A stretch of DNA of 64,000 bases from an uncultured Capnocytophaga sp. (GTDB lineage Bacteria; Bacteroidota; Bacteroidia; Flavobacteriales; Flavobacteriaceae), in contig NZ_CALGWU010000023.1 in NCBI RefSeq assembly GCF_937936315.1, positions 110,359 through 174,358 of the forward strand, read 5' to 3'. The notes under the pieces are model-generated. The model ran no database searches. It was not told the origin of the DNA and saw only the letters and a list, made by a program, of their open reading frames with translations. The stretch's first letter is position 1; every line of letters begins with the position of its first letter. Shown here piece after piece: positions 34,056 to 41,441 of the stretch. A program made the position numbers and the translations under genes.

Positions 34056-34538
34056 TTACATCAGGCTCCCATCGAAAAGGAAAGGTAAGAGATCTTTAAT
34101 AGATTCAGTTTGAACGATTTCACCTTCTGCTCCCATAAAATAGACAGGAATGAGTTTTTTTTGTTTGGTTTCATATTCAGAGAGAGATTGGCGACAAGCA
34201 CCACAAGGAGATACAGGATATGAGGTTGGGTCTTCGGCAGAGCCAGAAATAGCAATCATTTCGATTTCCTCATCGGGATATTGAGTAGAAGCTTGATAGA
34301 TAGCTACTCTTTCGGCGCACAAACCAGAAGGGTAGGCTGCATTTTCTTGATTAGATCCTACAAAAATTTGTCCATTTTTAAGTAATACAGCAGCTCCTAC
34401 TCTGAAATTGGAGTAAGGAGCATAAGCTTTTTTGCGAATATCTATTGCTTGCTTCATTAAGTTTTTAGCTTTTTCAGGAAGGTCGGTTAATTTATTAAAA
34501 ATATTATATTTGATATGTAATTGATGTTCCGTTTTCAT
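34056..34538 (-). CDS. cdd: Cytidine deaminase
   Basis: A 160-residue zinc enzyme that converts cytidine and deoxycytidine to uridine forms for salvage. The catalytic motif is CAERVAIYQA with the zinc ligand Cys and the catalytic Glu, and the second motif is SPCGACRQ with two more cysteines. The N-terminal APYSNFRVGAAVL is typical. Length fits the short homotetrameric type, with about 20 extra N-terminal residues. It has a consensus promoter and heads the unit with kdsD and lldD. Confidence 0.94.
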   Translation of the reverse strand: MKTEHQLHIKYNIFNKLTDLPEKAKNLMKQAIDIRKKAYAPYSNFRVGAAVLLKNGQIFVGSNQENAAYPSGLCAERVAIYQASTQYPDEEIEMIAISGSAEDPTSYPVSPCGACRQSLSEYETKQKKLIPVYFMGAEGEIVQTESIKDLLPFLFDGSLM

Positions 34539-34558
34539 AAGAAATTGTTTTTATGCTG

Positions 34559-34590
34559 CAAAGATACGAAGTTATTAGCGAATTAGCAAA
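34559..34590 (-). promoter_or_regulatory. Promoter of cdd
   Basis: Minus-strand TTTG (34587-34590), 20 bases, TATCTTTG (34559-34566). Confidence 0.75.
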
Positions 34591-34950
34591 TTTAATAATC
34601 AGAAAAATTGCAGCTTTCACACTATTTTATCACAAACTTTTCCTGAAGGAGACAATCTAAATAAATTACACAAATAGGTAGCTTTATTCCAAAAGTCCAG
34701 CACAGATTCTACAGATTTACACGAAAATGAATTATGAAGTACTCAGAGGCATAGGAAAATTCAGACAAGAAGTTTGTGATTTTTTGTGAGATGTTTTGTG
34801 AATATTCCTATAATATAAATTAAAGTAGTTGATTATCAGTGTTATTAACTTTGAAAAAGATGCAAACTAGAAGGACAAAAGCTTAGGCAAAGTGTAGAAT
34901 TAAAAATTTACAAATCAATACTGATAGACTATTAATTAGCAAAATATTAT
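34591..34950. repeat. Intergenic region with degenerate decamer repeats
   Basis: No gene is visible. The part 34701-34730 repeats an ACAGATT core every ten bases (CACAGATTCT, ACAGATTTAC, then a decayed unit). The part 34771-34800 repeats TTTGTGA at about ten-base steps. The part 34880-34930 resembles 40145-40200 in sequence. This looks like decayed short-repeat DNA between divergent promoters. Confidence 0.5.
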
Positions 34951-34958
34951 TATCTTTG
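34951..34958 (+). promoter_or_regulatory. -7 element TATCTTTG of the DUF368 operon
   Basis: TATCTTTG followed by CGCC, 36 bases before the ATG. No convincing TTTG lies 19-21 bases upstream. Confidence 0.65.
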
Positions 34959-34994
34959 CGCCGTTTAAATTAGAAAGAGACACTACAAATTGTT

Positions 34995-35942
34995 ATGAAA
35001 CGCAATTTTTTAGATTATTTATTTGTAACCTTGAGAGGAATTGCAATGGGTGCTGCAGATGTAGTACCAGGGGTTTCTGGAGGTACTATAGCTTTTATAT
35101 CGGGTATTTACGAAGAACTTGTAAGCTCCATCAGTAAGGTTAATTTGCACGCTTTTAAACTTCTTTTTAGCAAAGGAATTGTAGCTTTTTGGAAACATAT
35201 TAATGGCAACTTTTTTGTAGCACTTTTAGCAGGGATAGGCATTAGCATTATATCGCTTGCCAAAGTAATGAAGTGGCTTTTAGAGAATGAACCCATAATG
35301 GTATGGTCTTTCTTTTTTGGACTGATGATTGCCAGTGTATTGTTTCTAATGAAAGAAATTAAGCGCTGGAATTTAGCAACTATACTTGTACTATTTATTG
35401 CAGGGGCGATAGCTTATTTTATCACTGTAATTCCCCCTTTAGTAAGTGGTAGTAATCAGGAATTGATATTTATTTTCTTCTGTGGAGCATTGGCTATTTG
35501 CGCGATGATATTACCTGGGATTTCAGGAGCTTTTATATTGGTGCTATTAGGTGCTTATCACACAGTTTTAGACGCTTTGAGTTCGTGGAATATTAAACTC
35601 ATAGGTGTTTTTGGGATAGGAGCAATTACTGGTATTTTAAGTTTTTCTAAGGCGTTGAAATGGTTGTTTGCCAAATACCGCAATCTCACCTTTGCAGGAC
35701 TTACTGGTTTTATTATCGGTTCGTTGAACAAAGTATGGCCTTGGAAAGAAGTTTTGAAATGGGATACCGATGCTAAAGGCAATGCTGTAGCTGTATGGGA
35801 AAAGAGTATTTCGCCTTGTACTTTTAAGGACATTACCCATACAGAGCCTCAAATACTTATTGCTGTACTATTGGCAATAGCAGGTTTTTTAGTGATTTAT
35901 CTACTTGAGAAATGGAGTAGCAAACAAAGCAAAAAACACTAA
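34995..35942 (+). CDS. DUF368 membrane protein, candidate undecaprenyl-phosphate translocase (PopT type)
   Basis: A 315-residue protein with about eight to nine membrane helices. The two family repeats are visible as GAADVVPGVSGGTIAFISGIYEEL near the start and ICAMILPGISGAFILVLLGAYHTVL in the middle. DUF368 proteins have been shown in other bacteria to return undecaprenyl phosphate to the cytoplasmic side for cell-wall and surface-polymer synthesis. That role is transferred here by family only. It starts an operon with an MFS permease gene 3 bases downstream. Confidence 0.85.
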   Translation: MKRNFLDYLFVTLRGIAMGAADVVPGVSGGTIAFISGIYEELVSSISKVNLHAFKLLFSKGIVAFWKHINGNFFVALLAGIGISIISLAKVMKWLLENEPIMVWSFFFGLMIASVLFLMKEIKRWNLATILVLFIAGAIAYFITVIPPLVSGSNQELIFIFFCGALAICAMILPGISGAFILVLLGAYHTVLDALSSWNIKLIGVFGIGAITGILSFSKALKWLFAKYRNLTFAGLTGFIIGSLNKVWPWKEVLKWDTDAKGNAVAVWEKSISPCTFKDITHTEPQILIAVLLAIAGFLVIYLLEKWSSKQSKKH

Positions 35943-35945
35943 ACT

Positions 35946-37274
35946 ATGAAGCTATTAGAAAGGGGTAATAAAAAATTACTTAATGCTTGGGCATTTTACG
36001 ACTGGGCAAACTCAGTGTATTCACTTACAATTGTATCTACTATTTTCCCTATTTTTTACGGTTTGCTATTTCGGACTGCAGGACTTACCCATATAGAACT
36101 TTTTGGGATGATAATCAAAAGTACCTCGGTAATTGCTTTTGTAACCGCTTTAGCTTTTGCTGTGGTGGTAATACTTTCGCCTATATTGAGTGGTATAGCT
36201 GACTATTTAGGAAACAAGAAAACATTTATGCGTTTCTTTTGTTATATGGGAGCACTTTCAAGTATAGGTTTGTATTGGTTTTCATTAGAGCATATCTATT
36301 TTAGCTTATTTTGTTACTTTTGTGGTGTGTTAGGTTTTTGGGGAAGTATTGTATTCTACAATTCCTATTTACCAGATATCGCTTTGCCAGAACAATATGA
36401 CGCAGTAAGTGCTAAAGGTTATAGTTTAGGCTATGCGGGGAGTGTGTTGCTATTGATTTTCAATTTGATAATGGTAATGAAGCCTGAATGGATAGGTTTT
36501 ACTACTACTAATACTAAAACAACACTCACTACAATGCGAATTTCATTTATCACTGTGGGAATATGGTGGATAGGGTTTAGCAGTATCCCTTTTTACTACC
36601 TTCCATCACATAAGAAGAATGGAACTAAAGTTACAAAAAATATTCTTTTTAATGGATTTAAGGAATTGCGCAAAGTATGGCAGCAACTCACTACTTCTCC
36701 ACGATTGAAATGGTATCTCATTGCTTTTTTTGTATATAGTATGGGGGTGCAAACCGTAATGCTGGTAGCTACCTATTTCGGAGAACAAGAAATACAATGG
36801 ACGAGTGCTGAAGAAAGTACTATAGGATTGATAGTGAGTGTACTTATAATTCAATTAGTGGCTATAGCTGGAGCACGACTCACAGTTATTGCTGTACGCA
36901 AATGGGGGAATATTGGGGTGTTGATAGCACTCAATGCTATATGGGTGGGGATTTGCTTACTTTCATATTACGTGTACAAACCAATGCAATTCTACATCAT
37001 TGCTACTTTAGTAGGACTTGTAATGGGGGGCATACAAACGCTTTCTCGCTCTACTTATTCGGCTTATTTACCTGATACTAAAGATACAACTTCGTTCTTC
37101 AGTTTTTACGATGTGACTGAAAAAATAGGAATCGTGATAGGGATGGGGGTCTATGGACTCATTAACCAATTTACGAATAATATGCGTAATGCGACTGTCT
37201 CATTGATTATTTTTTTCGGACTTGGCATAATTTTACTTTTTAAGACAAACAAGCAACAGGTAACAAATAATTAG
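35946..37274 (+). CDS. MFS transporter, UMF1/Atg22-like family
   Basis: A 442-residue permease with about twelve membrane helices. The start NKKLLNAWAFYDWANSVYSLTIVSTIFPIFY, and the block DYLGNKKTFMRFFCYMGA, are hallmarks of the bacterial UMF1 (Atg22-related) branch of the major facilitator superfamily. The substrate is unknown; eukaryotic relatives export amino acids from the vacuole. It is tightly packed between the DUF368 gene (3 bases) and the PspC-like gene (2 bases), so the three are one transcript. Confidence 0.85.
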   Translation: MKLLERGNKKLLNAWAFYDWANSVYSLTIVSTIFPIFYGLLFRTAGLTHIELFGMIIKSTSVIAFVTALAFAVVVILSPILSGIADYLGNKKTFMRFFCYMGALSSIGLYWFSLEHIYFSLFCYFCGVLGFWGSIVFYNSYLPDIALPEQYDAVSAKGYSLGYAGSVLLLIFNLIMVMKPEWIGFTTTNTKTTLTTMRISFITVGIWWIGFSSIPFYYLPSHKKNGTKVTKNILFNGFKELRKVWQQLTTSPRLKWYLIAFFVYSMGVQTVMLVATYFGEQEIQWTSAEESTIGLIVSVLIIQLVAIAGARLTVIAVRKWGNIGVLIALNAIWVGICLLSYYVYKPMQFYIIATLVGLVMGGIQTLSRSTYSAYLPDTKDTTSFFSFYDVTEKIGIVIGMGVYGLINQFTNNMRNATVSLIIFFGLGIILLFKTNKQQVTNN

Positions 37275-37276
37275 AT

Positions 37277-37498
37277 ATGATTTCAAAGTTTAGATTTTTT
37301 TTAGAGAAATATGGCTTTGCAGTATCGGCACGATTGGCTGAGAAATTAGGTGTACGCGCTAAAGATGTGCGTATTTTCTTCATTTATGGCACTTTTGCTA
37401 CTTTAGGGGCTGGTTTTGGTGTTTATCTATTATTGGCTTCTTTGTTGAGAATTAAGGATGTGTTTTTTGTGAAACGGACTTCTGTGTTTGACCTTTAG
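37277..37498 (+). CDS. Small PspC-domain-like membrane protein
   Basis: A 73-residue protein in which LAEKLGVRAKDVRIFFIYGTFATLGAGFGVYLLLASLL aligns by eye with the PspC domain (GGLAEYFGIDPTLVRLLF...YLILWLIMP). That gives one or two membrane helices and a short cytoplasmic tail. PspC proteins sense envelope stress in some bacteria; short stand-alone versions are common in Bacteroidota and their role is not known. It is last in the operon with the DUF368 and MFS genes. Confidence 0.72.
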   Translation: MISKFRFFLEKYGFAVSARLAEKLGVRAKDVRIFFIYGTFATLGAGFGVYLLLASLLRIKDVFFVKRTSVFDL

Positions 37499-37536
37499 TG
37501 GTGAGAACAGAGGGGTGCGAGCCGCACGGGCAGTTT

Positions 37537-37572
37537 TAATGGGAGTAATGGGAATAATGGGAGTTGGGATAG
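37537..37572 (+). repeat. Nine-base tandem repeat TAATGGGAR
   Basis: Three near-perfect units (37537-37545, 37546-37554, 37555-37563) and a decayed fourth. A small hairpin GTGCG-AGC-CGCAC lies just upstream at 37515-37527. It marks the left edge of the G+C-richer nirK segment. Confidence 0.75.
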
Positions 37573-37594
37573 AGATTATTAGATGAAAAAGTAT

Positions 37595-37602
37595 TATATT
37601 TG
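37595..37602 (+). promoter_or_regulatory. -7 element TATATTTG of nirK
   Basis: TATATTTG lies 38 bases before the ATG at 37641. No clear -33 TTTG is found, so extra activation may be needed; I see no obvious Fnr/Crp or NsrR palindrome. Confidence 0.6.
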
Positions 37603-37640
37603 CCTCGTATTTTAATTGGTTCTATATAACTAAATATATA

Positions 37641-39074
37641 ATGATAAGAAAAGATTTTATGAAATACAATTTATTACTGTTGAGTGCTTCTTTATTGTTA
37701 AGTGCTTGTAATGAACAAACTACTTATACTTCTACCACTGACATTTCCGTAGAAGGGGAAATGGTAGCCCAACTTACTTCACCTCCTTTCGTACCAGCGC
37801 CAGTAGGCAATCGGAAGGCTACCAAACTGAGTGTTACACTTGAAATCATAGAAAAAGAAGGTGAATTGGCAGATGGTACTAAGTATCTTTTTTGGACATT
37901 TGGCGGTACTGTGCCAGGGAGTTTTATTCGAGCTCGTGTAGGCGATGAAGTCTCGTTTACACTTAAAAATCACCCAGATAACAAATTGGCACACAATATC
38001 GACCTTCACGCAGTAACGGGAACAGGAGGAGGTGCTGATGCATCGTTGGTAGCCCCAGGACAACAACGCACCTTCACTTTTAAATGTTTGAACCCAGGGC
38101 TTTTTGTATATCATTGTGCTCAAGCGCCCGTGCCTTTGCATATCGCCAATGGGATGTATGGACTTATATTGGTAGAGCCCGAAGGCGGTCTGCCCCCAGT
38201 AGATATGGAATACTATGTGATGCAAGGCGATTTCTATACCGAAGGAGACTATGGAACCCAAGGATTGCAAGCCTTCAGCCAAGAAAAAGCCCTTGCGGAA
38301 AAGCCTGATTATGTGCTTTTCAACGGAAAAGTAGGTGCTATTGCAGGCGATAAAGCCCTCAAGGTGAATGCAGGTGAAACGGTACGCCTTTTTGTAGGGA
38401 ATGGAGGTCCTAACCTCATCTCTTCTTTCCACGTGATAGGAGAAATCTTTGACCGAGTACAGGTAGAAGGAGGCAAGCTCGTAAACGAAAATGTGCAAAC
38501 GACAGTTATTCCTGCGGGAGGGGCAGCTATAGTAGAATTCAAAGTAGAAGTGCCCGGTTCATATACGCTAGTAGACCACGCTATTTTCCGCGCTTTCAAC
38601 AAAGGTGCATTAGGGCAACTCATCGCGCAAGGGAGAGAAAATCCAGTTATCTACGGCAAGCAAGAGGCAGTGCCTTATCAGGTGATAGGTGTCAGGGAAC
38701 AGGTGTCAGTAGATAGGGGACAGGAGTCAGGGAATAAGACTTTGGCACAACAGATGGAAGATGGGAAGAAAGTGTATCAGCGTACTTGTGTGGCTTGTCA
38801 TCAGGCACAAGGGCAGGGGTTGGAAGGAGCTTTTCCGCCTTTGGCAAAAGCTGACTACCTGAATGCTGATGTAGACAGAGCAATAGAGACCGTACTGAAA
38901 GGGCATACGGGAGGGATTACTGTGAATGGCAAACAGTACAACAGTATGATGCCTCCTCAACCACTTACCCCTGAGCAAATAGCCGATGTGCTCACCTACG
39001 TATATCACAACTGGGAGAACAATAAAACCGTAGTAAGCCCTGAAAGAGTGAAGAAAGTAAGAGATAAACGTTAA
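37641..39074 (+). CDS. nirK: Copper nitrite reductase (NirK) with C-terminal cytochrome c domain
   Basis: A 477-residue lipoprotein (acceptor Cys23 in LLLSACNEQ) that reduces nitrite to nitric oxide in the periplasm. Two cupredoxin domains cover about 60-340. Type 1 copper ligands are His118, Cys159, His167 and Met172. Type 2 ligands are His123, His158 and His313, with the catalytic pair Asp121 and His264 in place. A cytochrome c domain follows at about 370-460, with haem motif CVACH (383-387) and a Met-Met-Pro-Pro ligand loop near 436. The linker (347-366) is encoded by heptamer repeats. The in-frame Met7 is an alternative start. The next gene resembles nirV. Confidence 0.93.
   Translation: MIRKDFMKYNLLLLSASLLLSACNEQTTYTSTTDISVEGEMVAQLTSPPFVPAPVGNRKATKLSVTLEIIEKEGELADGTKYLFWTFGGTVPGSFIRARVGDEVSFTLKNHPDNKLAHNIDLHAVTGTGGGADASLVAPGQQRTFTFKCLNPGLFVYHCAQAPVPLHIANGMYGLILVEPEGGLPPVDMEYYVMQGDFYTEGDYGTQGLQAFSQEKALAEKPDYVLFNGKVGAIAGDKALKVNAGETVRLFVGNGGPNLISSFHVIGEIFDRVQVEGGKLVNENVQTTVIPAGGAAIVEFKVEVPGSYTLVDHAIFRAFNKGALGQLIAQGRENPVIYGKQEAVPYQVIGVREQVSVDRGQESGNKTLAQQMEDGKKVYQRTCVACHQAQGQGLEGAFPPLAKADYLNADVDRAIETVLKGHTGGITVNGKQYNSMMPPQPLTPEQIADVLTYVYHNWENNKTVVSPERVKKVRDKR
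38681..38736 (+). repeat. Eight degenerate heptamer repeats inside nirK
   Basis: Eight consecutive seven-base units with consensus GGNGNCA or GGNGATA cover the linker between the nitrite reductase and cytochrome c domains; the unit GGTGTCA occurs twice. The frame is kept across the array although seven is not a multiple of three. Confidence 0.85.
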
Positions 39075-39087
39075 TTGGGTGATAATG

Positions 39088-39858
39088 ATGAAAAAATACC
39101 TAATTAACATAATAACTTTATGCTTTTGTGGATGGCTACTAGGACAAACTTCTACTCCTATGGTAACGATTAAAGGAGGAAGTTATGTGCCTTTGTATGG
39201 AGTGAAAGGGGAGAATAAAGTGACAAAGCCCGTAAACGTAAAGAGCTTTCAGCTAGATATATACCCAGTGACCAATGCACAATACAAAGCTTTTTTGGAG
39301 AAACATCCCGAGTGGCGGCGCTCTCAAGTGAAGGGAATCTTTGCGCAGAAGAGTTATCTTTCGCACTGGAAGAGCGACTTAGATTTTAGTCCGCTAGAAG
39401 CACAAGCCCCTGTAACCCACATTTCGTGGTTTGCTGCCAAGAAATATTGTGAGTGTGAAGGAAAGCGACTACCAACAACCGACGAGTGGGAGTACGTAGC
39501 CCAAGCCGATGCCCAAAGTATAGATGCACGGAAGAAGAAACATTATCAAGAGTATATAGTGCGAAGCATGCAAACGCCCAAGACCTACCTACAGAAAGTG
39601 GGGAGCACGCCCAAGAACTATTGGGGCGTATATGATATGCACGGCTTGGTATGGGAATGGGTGGCGGACTTCAACAGTGTGCTTCTCTCGGGGGACTCGC
39701 GCAAAGACAAGCAAGGAGACGATGCTCTTTTTTGTGGCGGGAGTGCGCTCAATGCTTCCGACCTTACTAACTATGGAGCTTTTATGCGGTATGCCCTGAG
39801 AGGTAGCCTCAAAGCGAACTATACGATGCTGAATATGGGGTTTAGATGTGCTTTATAA
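39088..39858 (+). CDS. nirV: NirV-like secreted protein, FGE/SUMF1 fold
   Basis: I start at the ATG at 39088 (MKKYLINI), which gives a signal peptide ending near LLGQTS; GTG and ATG codons just upstream are alternatives. The 256-residue protein has the formylglycine-generating-enzyme-like fold. Its blocks are FQLDIYPVTNAQYKAFLEKHP, APVTHISWFAAKKYCECEGKRLPTTDEWEYVAQ, GLVWEWVADF and the end MLNMGFRCAL. The catalytic cysteine pair of true FGE enzymes is absent in CGGSALNASDLTNYG, so it should not make formylglycine. NirV of other denitrifiers has this fold and also follows nirK. Its exact role is unknown. Confidence 0.78.
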   Translation: MKKYLINIITLCFCGWLLGQTSTPMVTIKGGSYVPLYGVKGENKVTKPVNVKSFQLDIYPVTNAQYKAFLEKHPEWRRSQVKGIFAQKSYLSHWKSDLDFSPLEAQAPVTHISWFAAKKYCECEGKRLPTTDEWEYVAQADAQSIDARKKKHYQEYIVRSMQTPKTYLQKVGSTPKNYWGVYDMHGLVWEWVADFNSVLLSGDSRKDKQGDDALFCGGSALNASDLTNYGAFMRYALRGSLKANYTMLNMGFRCAL

Positions 39859-39861
39859 ATT

Positions 39862-39985
39862 ACGAAATACGAAGGACGAATGACGAGATAGCCCCCGAAC
39901 CCCCGAAGGGGGACAAGCTACAAAAGCGATTGCTATTTGTCTTAATGGGGATAAATGACGAATTATGAATGACGAGATACAAATT
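39862..39985 (+). repeat. Two heptamer arrays around a CCCCC-GAA-GGGGG hairpin
   Basis: Four units of ACGANNN cover 39862-39889 and five related units cover 39951-39985. Between them CCCCC (39900-39904) can pair with GGGGG (39908-39912). The hairpin may end the nirK-nirV transcript, although no T-run follows. Confidence 0.7.
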
Positions 39986-40215
39986 TACGAAATTATAGTT
40001 AAACAAAAAATAGATTGTGAATAAAAAAGTTTTCTTTTAGGGGCGTTTGCAGCATATACCCAGCGATAGCTGGCTTTCCTACATAACATACTTTAAAAAT
40101 AATTGATTATCAGGTAATCATTTTTGATAAAACCTAAAACTTTTGCAAAATGTAGTGATGAAAATTTTGCAAACCAATTCTGACTTACCATAATAATTGA
40201 CAAATGAGTTTCAGA
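39986..40215. other. Intergenic stretch upstream of the unknown acidic gene
   Basis: No gene is visible. It holds a small inverted repeat CCAGC-GATA-GCTGG (40060-40073). The segment 40145-40200 resembles one at 34880-34930. No consensus promoter is seen. Confidence 0.4.
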
Positions 40216-40275
40216 ATTTTTGGAGAGATTTTAAGAAAATAGGAGGAACTCTGAGGATCTCTGGGAAATGCAGAG
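40216..40275 (+). repeat. Six degenerate decamer repeats before the unknown gene
   Basis: Successive ten-base units end in GGAG, AAG, GGAG, TGAG, TGGG and AGAG, for example GAACTCTGAG and GATCTCTGGG. The same decamer family is seen at 44171-44219. The last unit ends 15 bases before the ATG at 40291, so the repeat forms the leader and supplies AGGAGG at 40274-40279 as a ribosome-binding site. Confidence 0.65.
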
Positions 40276-40290
40276 GAGGTAGCTTTAATA

Positions 40291-40740
40291 ATGAAAGATA
40301 TTGAGACAAAATATAGAGCTGTTATAGAAGATTGCGAGTTGTTATTAGGTGATAATGACAACTTAAAGAATATGTCATATAACGATATAGACGAAATCTG
40401 TAATTATGTGATAGTAGAGGTGTATAAACAATCGGCTGAGCTGACGATTATAGCATTGGTGAATATCTATATCAAAGCTATGATTGTAGAGGCTAATGCA
40501 GATTATGATATATTGAAAGAATATGTACAAGAATTTCTATACTATGATGGGACAACAAGCTCGTATAGATATATAAGAGCTAAATTGAAAGAAATAAAAA
40601 GGATTATGGAACAAGGAATTGACGATAAATATCTTTATGAGAATTATGAAGATGTAGCCGATGTTCTGGAGGAATTTTTAGAAGATTTAGAAGCAAAATA
40701 TGATAAAATGAAGATAAACCTTAGAAAAAATTACTATTAA
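40291..40740 (+). CDS. Uncharacterised acidic helical protein coupled to the SCO gene
   Basis: A 149-residue protein I do not recognise. It has no signal peptide, is rich in Asp, Glu, Tyr and Lys, and appears all-helical, for example in KAMIVEANADYDILKEYVQEF and DVLEEFLEDLEAKYDKMKINL. An AGGAGG-type site stands 11-16 bases before the ATG, unusual in this genome. Its stop shares a base with the start of the SCO gene (TAATG), so the two are coupled. It could be a small cytoplasmic regulator or an immunity-type protein. No function can be supported. Confidence 0.7.
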   Translation: MKDIETKYRAVIEDCELLLGDNDNLKNMSYNDIDEICNYVIVEVYKQSAELTIIALVNIYIKAMIVEANADYDILKEYVQEFLYYDGTTSSYRYIRAKLKEIKRIMEQGIDDKYLYENYEDVADVLEEFLEDLEAKYDKMKINLRKNYY

Positions 40741-41378
40741 TGAAAACATTATATTTTATTTTATTGAGTTTGTTATTACTCAATTGTAATAACCACAATA
40801 GCAACACTGCTACAACAGATACAAAAGCAGTGGCAGATAGTACCACTGCAAAGACGACTGATAGTTTTTCGGACTTATCAGTATATCACTTGCCAGCGGT
40901 ATGGACGACCCAGAATGGGGATAACATAGAGCTTAAAGACCTCAAAGGGAATGTATTGGTGGTGGTAATGATCTACACCTCTTGCAAGACCGCTTGTCCT
41001 ATCCTTATTAAAGATATGCGCGAAATACGCAAGCGCGTAGATGAACAAGCTGGAGATAAACGCAAACAAGTGAAATATCTTTTGGTGAGTATAGATCCCG
41101 AGACGGATACGCCAGAGCACTTAAAAGCCTTTGCCAAAGAAAGGCAAATGGACGACGAACAGTGGCTATTCCTTCGATCTAATGAAGAACAAACACGAGA
41201 GTTTGCTGCAGTACTTGCTGTGAATTACAAACAAATATCACCAGTGGATTTCTCGCATTCTAACATCATCAGTGTGTTTAACAAAAAAGGTGAATTGGTA
41301 TCACAACAAGAAGGTTTAGGGATTGACTATGACAAGACTGTGGAGGAAACAATAAAACAATTAAAAATTAACAATTAA
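40740..41378 (+). CDS. SCO1/SenC-family copper chaperone lipoprotein
   Basis: A 212-residue thioredoxin-fold lipoprotein (acceptor Cys16 in LLLNCNNH) with the SCO copper site: Cys82 and Cys86 in YTSCKTACP, and His173 in DFSHSNI. SCO proteins deliver copper to CuA of cytochrome oxidase and in some bacteria to copper nitrite or nitrous oxide reductases. Lying 1.6 kb after nirK and on the same strand, it may load NirK. The last codons (QLKINN and stop) are written by heptamer repeats. A strong terminator follows. Confidence 0.9.
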   Translation: MKTLYFILLSLLLLNCNNHNSNTATTDTKAVADSTTAKTTDSFSDLSVYHLPAVWTTQNGDNIELKDLKGNVLVVVMIYTSCKTACPILIKDMREIRKRVDEQAGDKRKQVKYLLVSIDPETDTPEHLKAFAKERQMDDEQWLFLRSNEEQTREFAAVLAVNYKQISPVDFSHSNIISVFNKKGELVSQQEGLGIDYDKTVEETIKQLKINN

Positions 41379-41386
41379 AAATTAAA
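41359..41386 (+). repeat. Four AATTAAN heptamers across the SCO stop codon
   Basis: Four consecutive seven-base units (AATTAAA, AATTAAC, AATTAAA, AATTAAA). The stop codon of the SCO gene (41376-41378) lies inside the third. Confidence 0.85.
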
Positions 41387-41418
41387 AAGAGGTTGCTCAA
41401 TATTGGGCAACCTCTTTT
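41385..41418. terminator. Bidirectional terminator between SCO and typA
   Basis: A 12-bp perfect stem, AAAAGAGGTTGC (41385-41396) with GCAACCTCTTTT (41407-41418), has a 10-base loop and T-rich DNA on the plus strand. It lies between convergent genes. Confidence 0.9.
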
Positions 41419-41441
41419 GTTTTTAGAAAATATTTGCTTAA

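Noticed and set aside
34724..34789. Small open frame MNYEVLRGIGKF... of about 20 codons
   Set aside because: Too short, lies in decayed decamer repeats and has no promoter or ribosome-binding site.
37515..37527. Hairpin GTGCG-AGC-CGCAC as terminator of the PspC-like gene
   Set aside because: The stem is only five bases and the T-run is short and displaced; I could not support it as a terminator feature.
37779..38498. 239-codon open frame on the minus strand inside nirK
   Set aside because: It is antisense to the conserved copper-binding part of NirK; the open frame reflects local base composition.
40060..40073. Inverted repeat CCAGC-GATA-GCTGG as an operator or terminator
   Set aside because: Short, single and without a T-run or matching second site.
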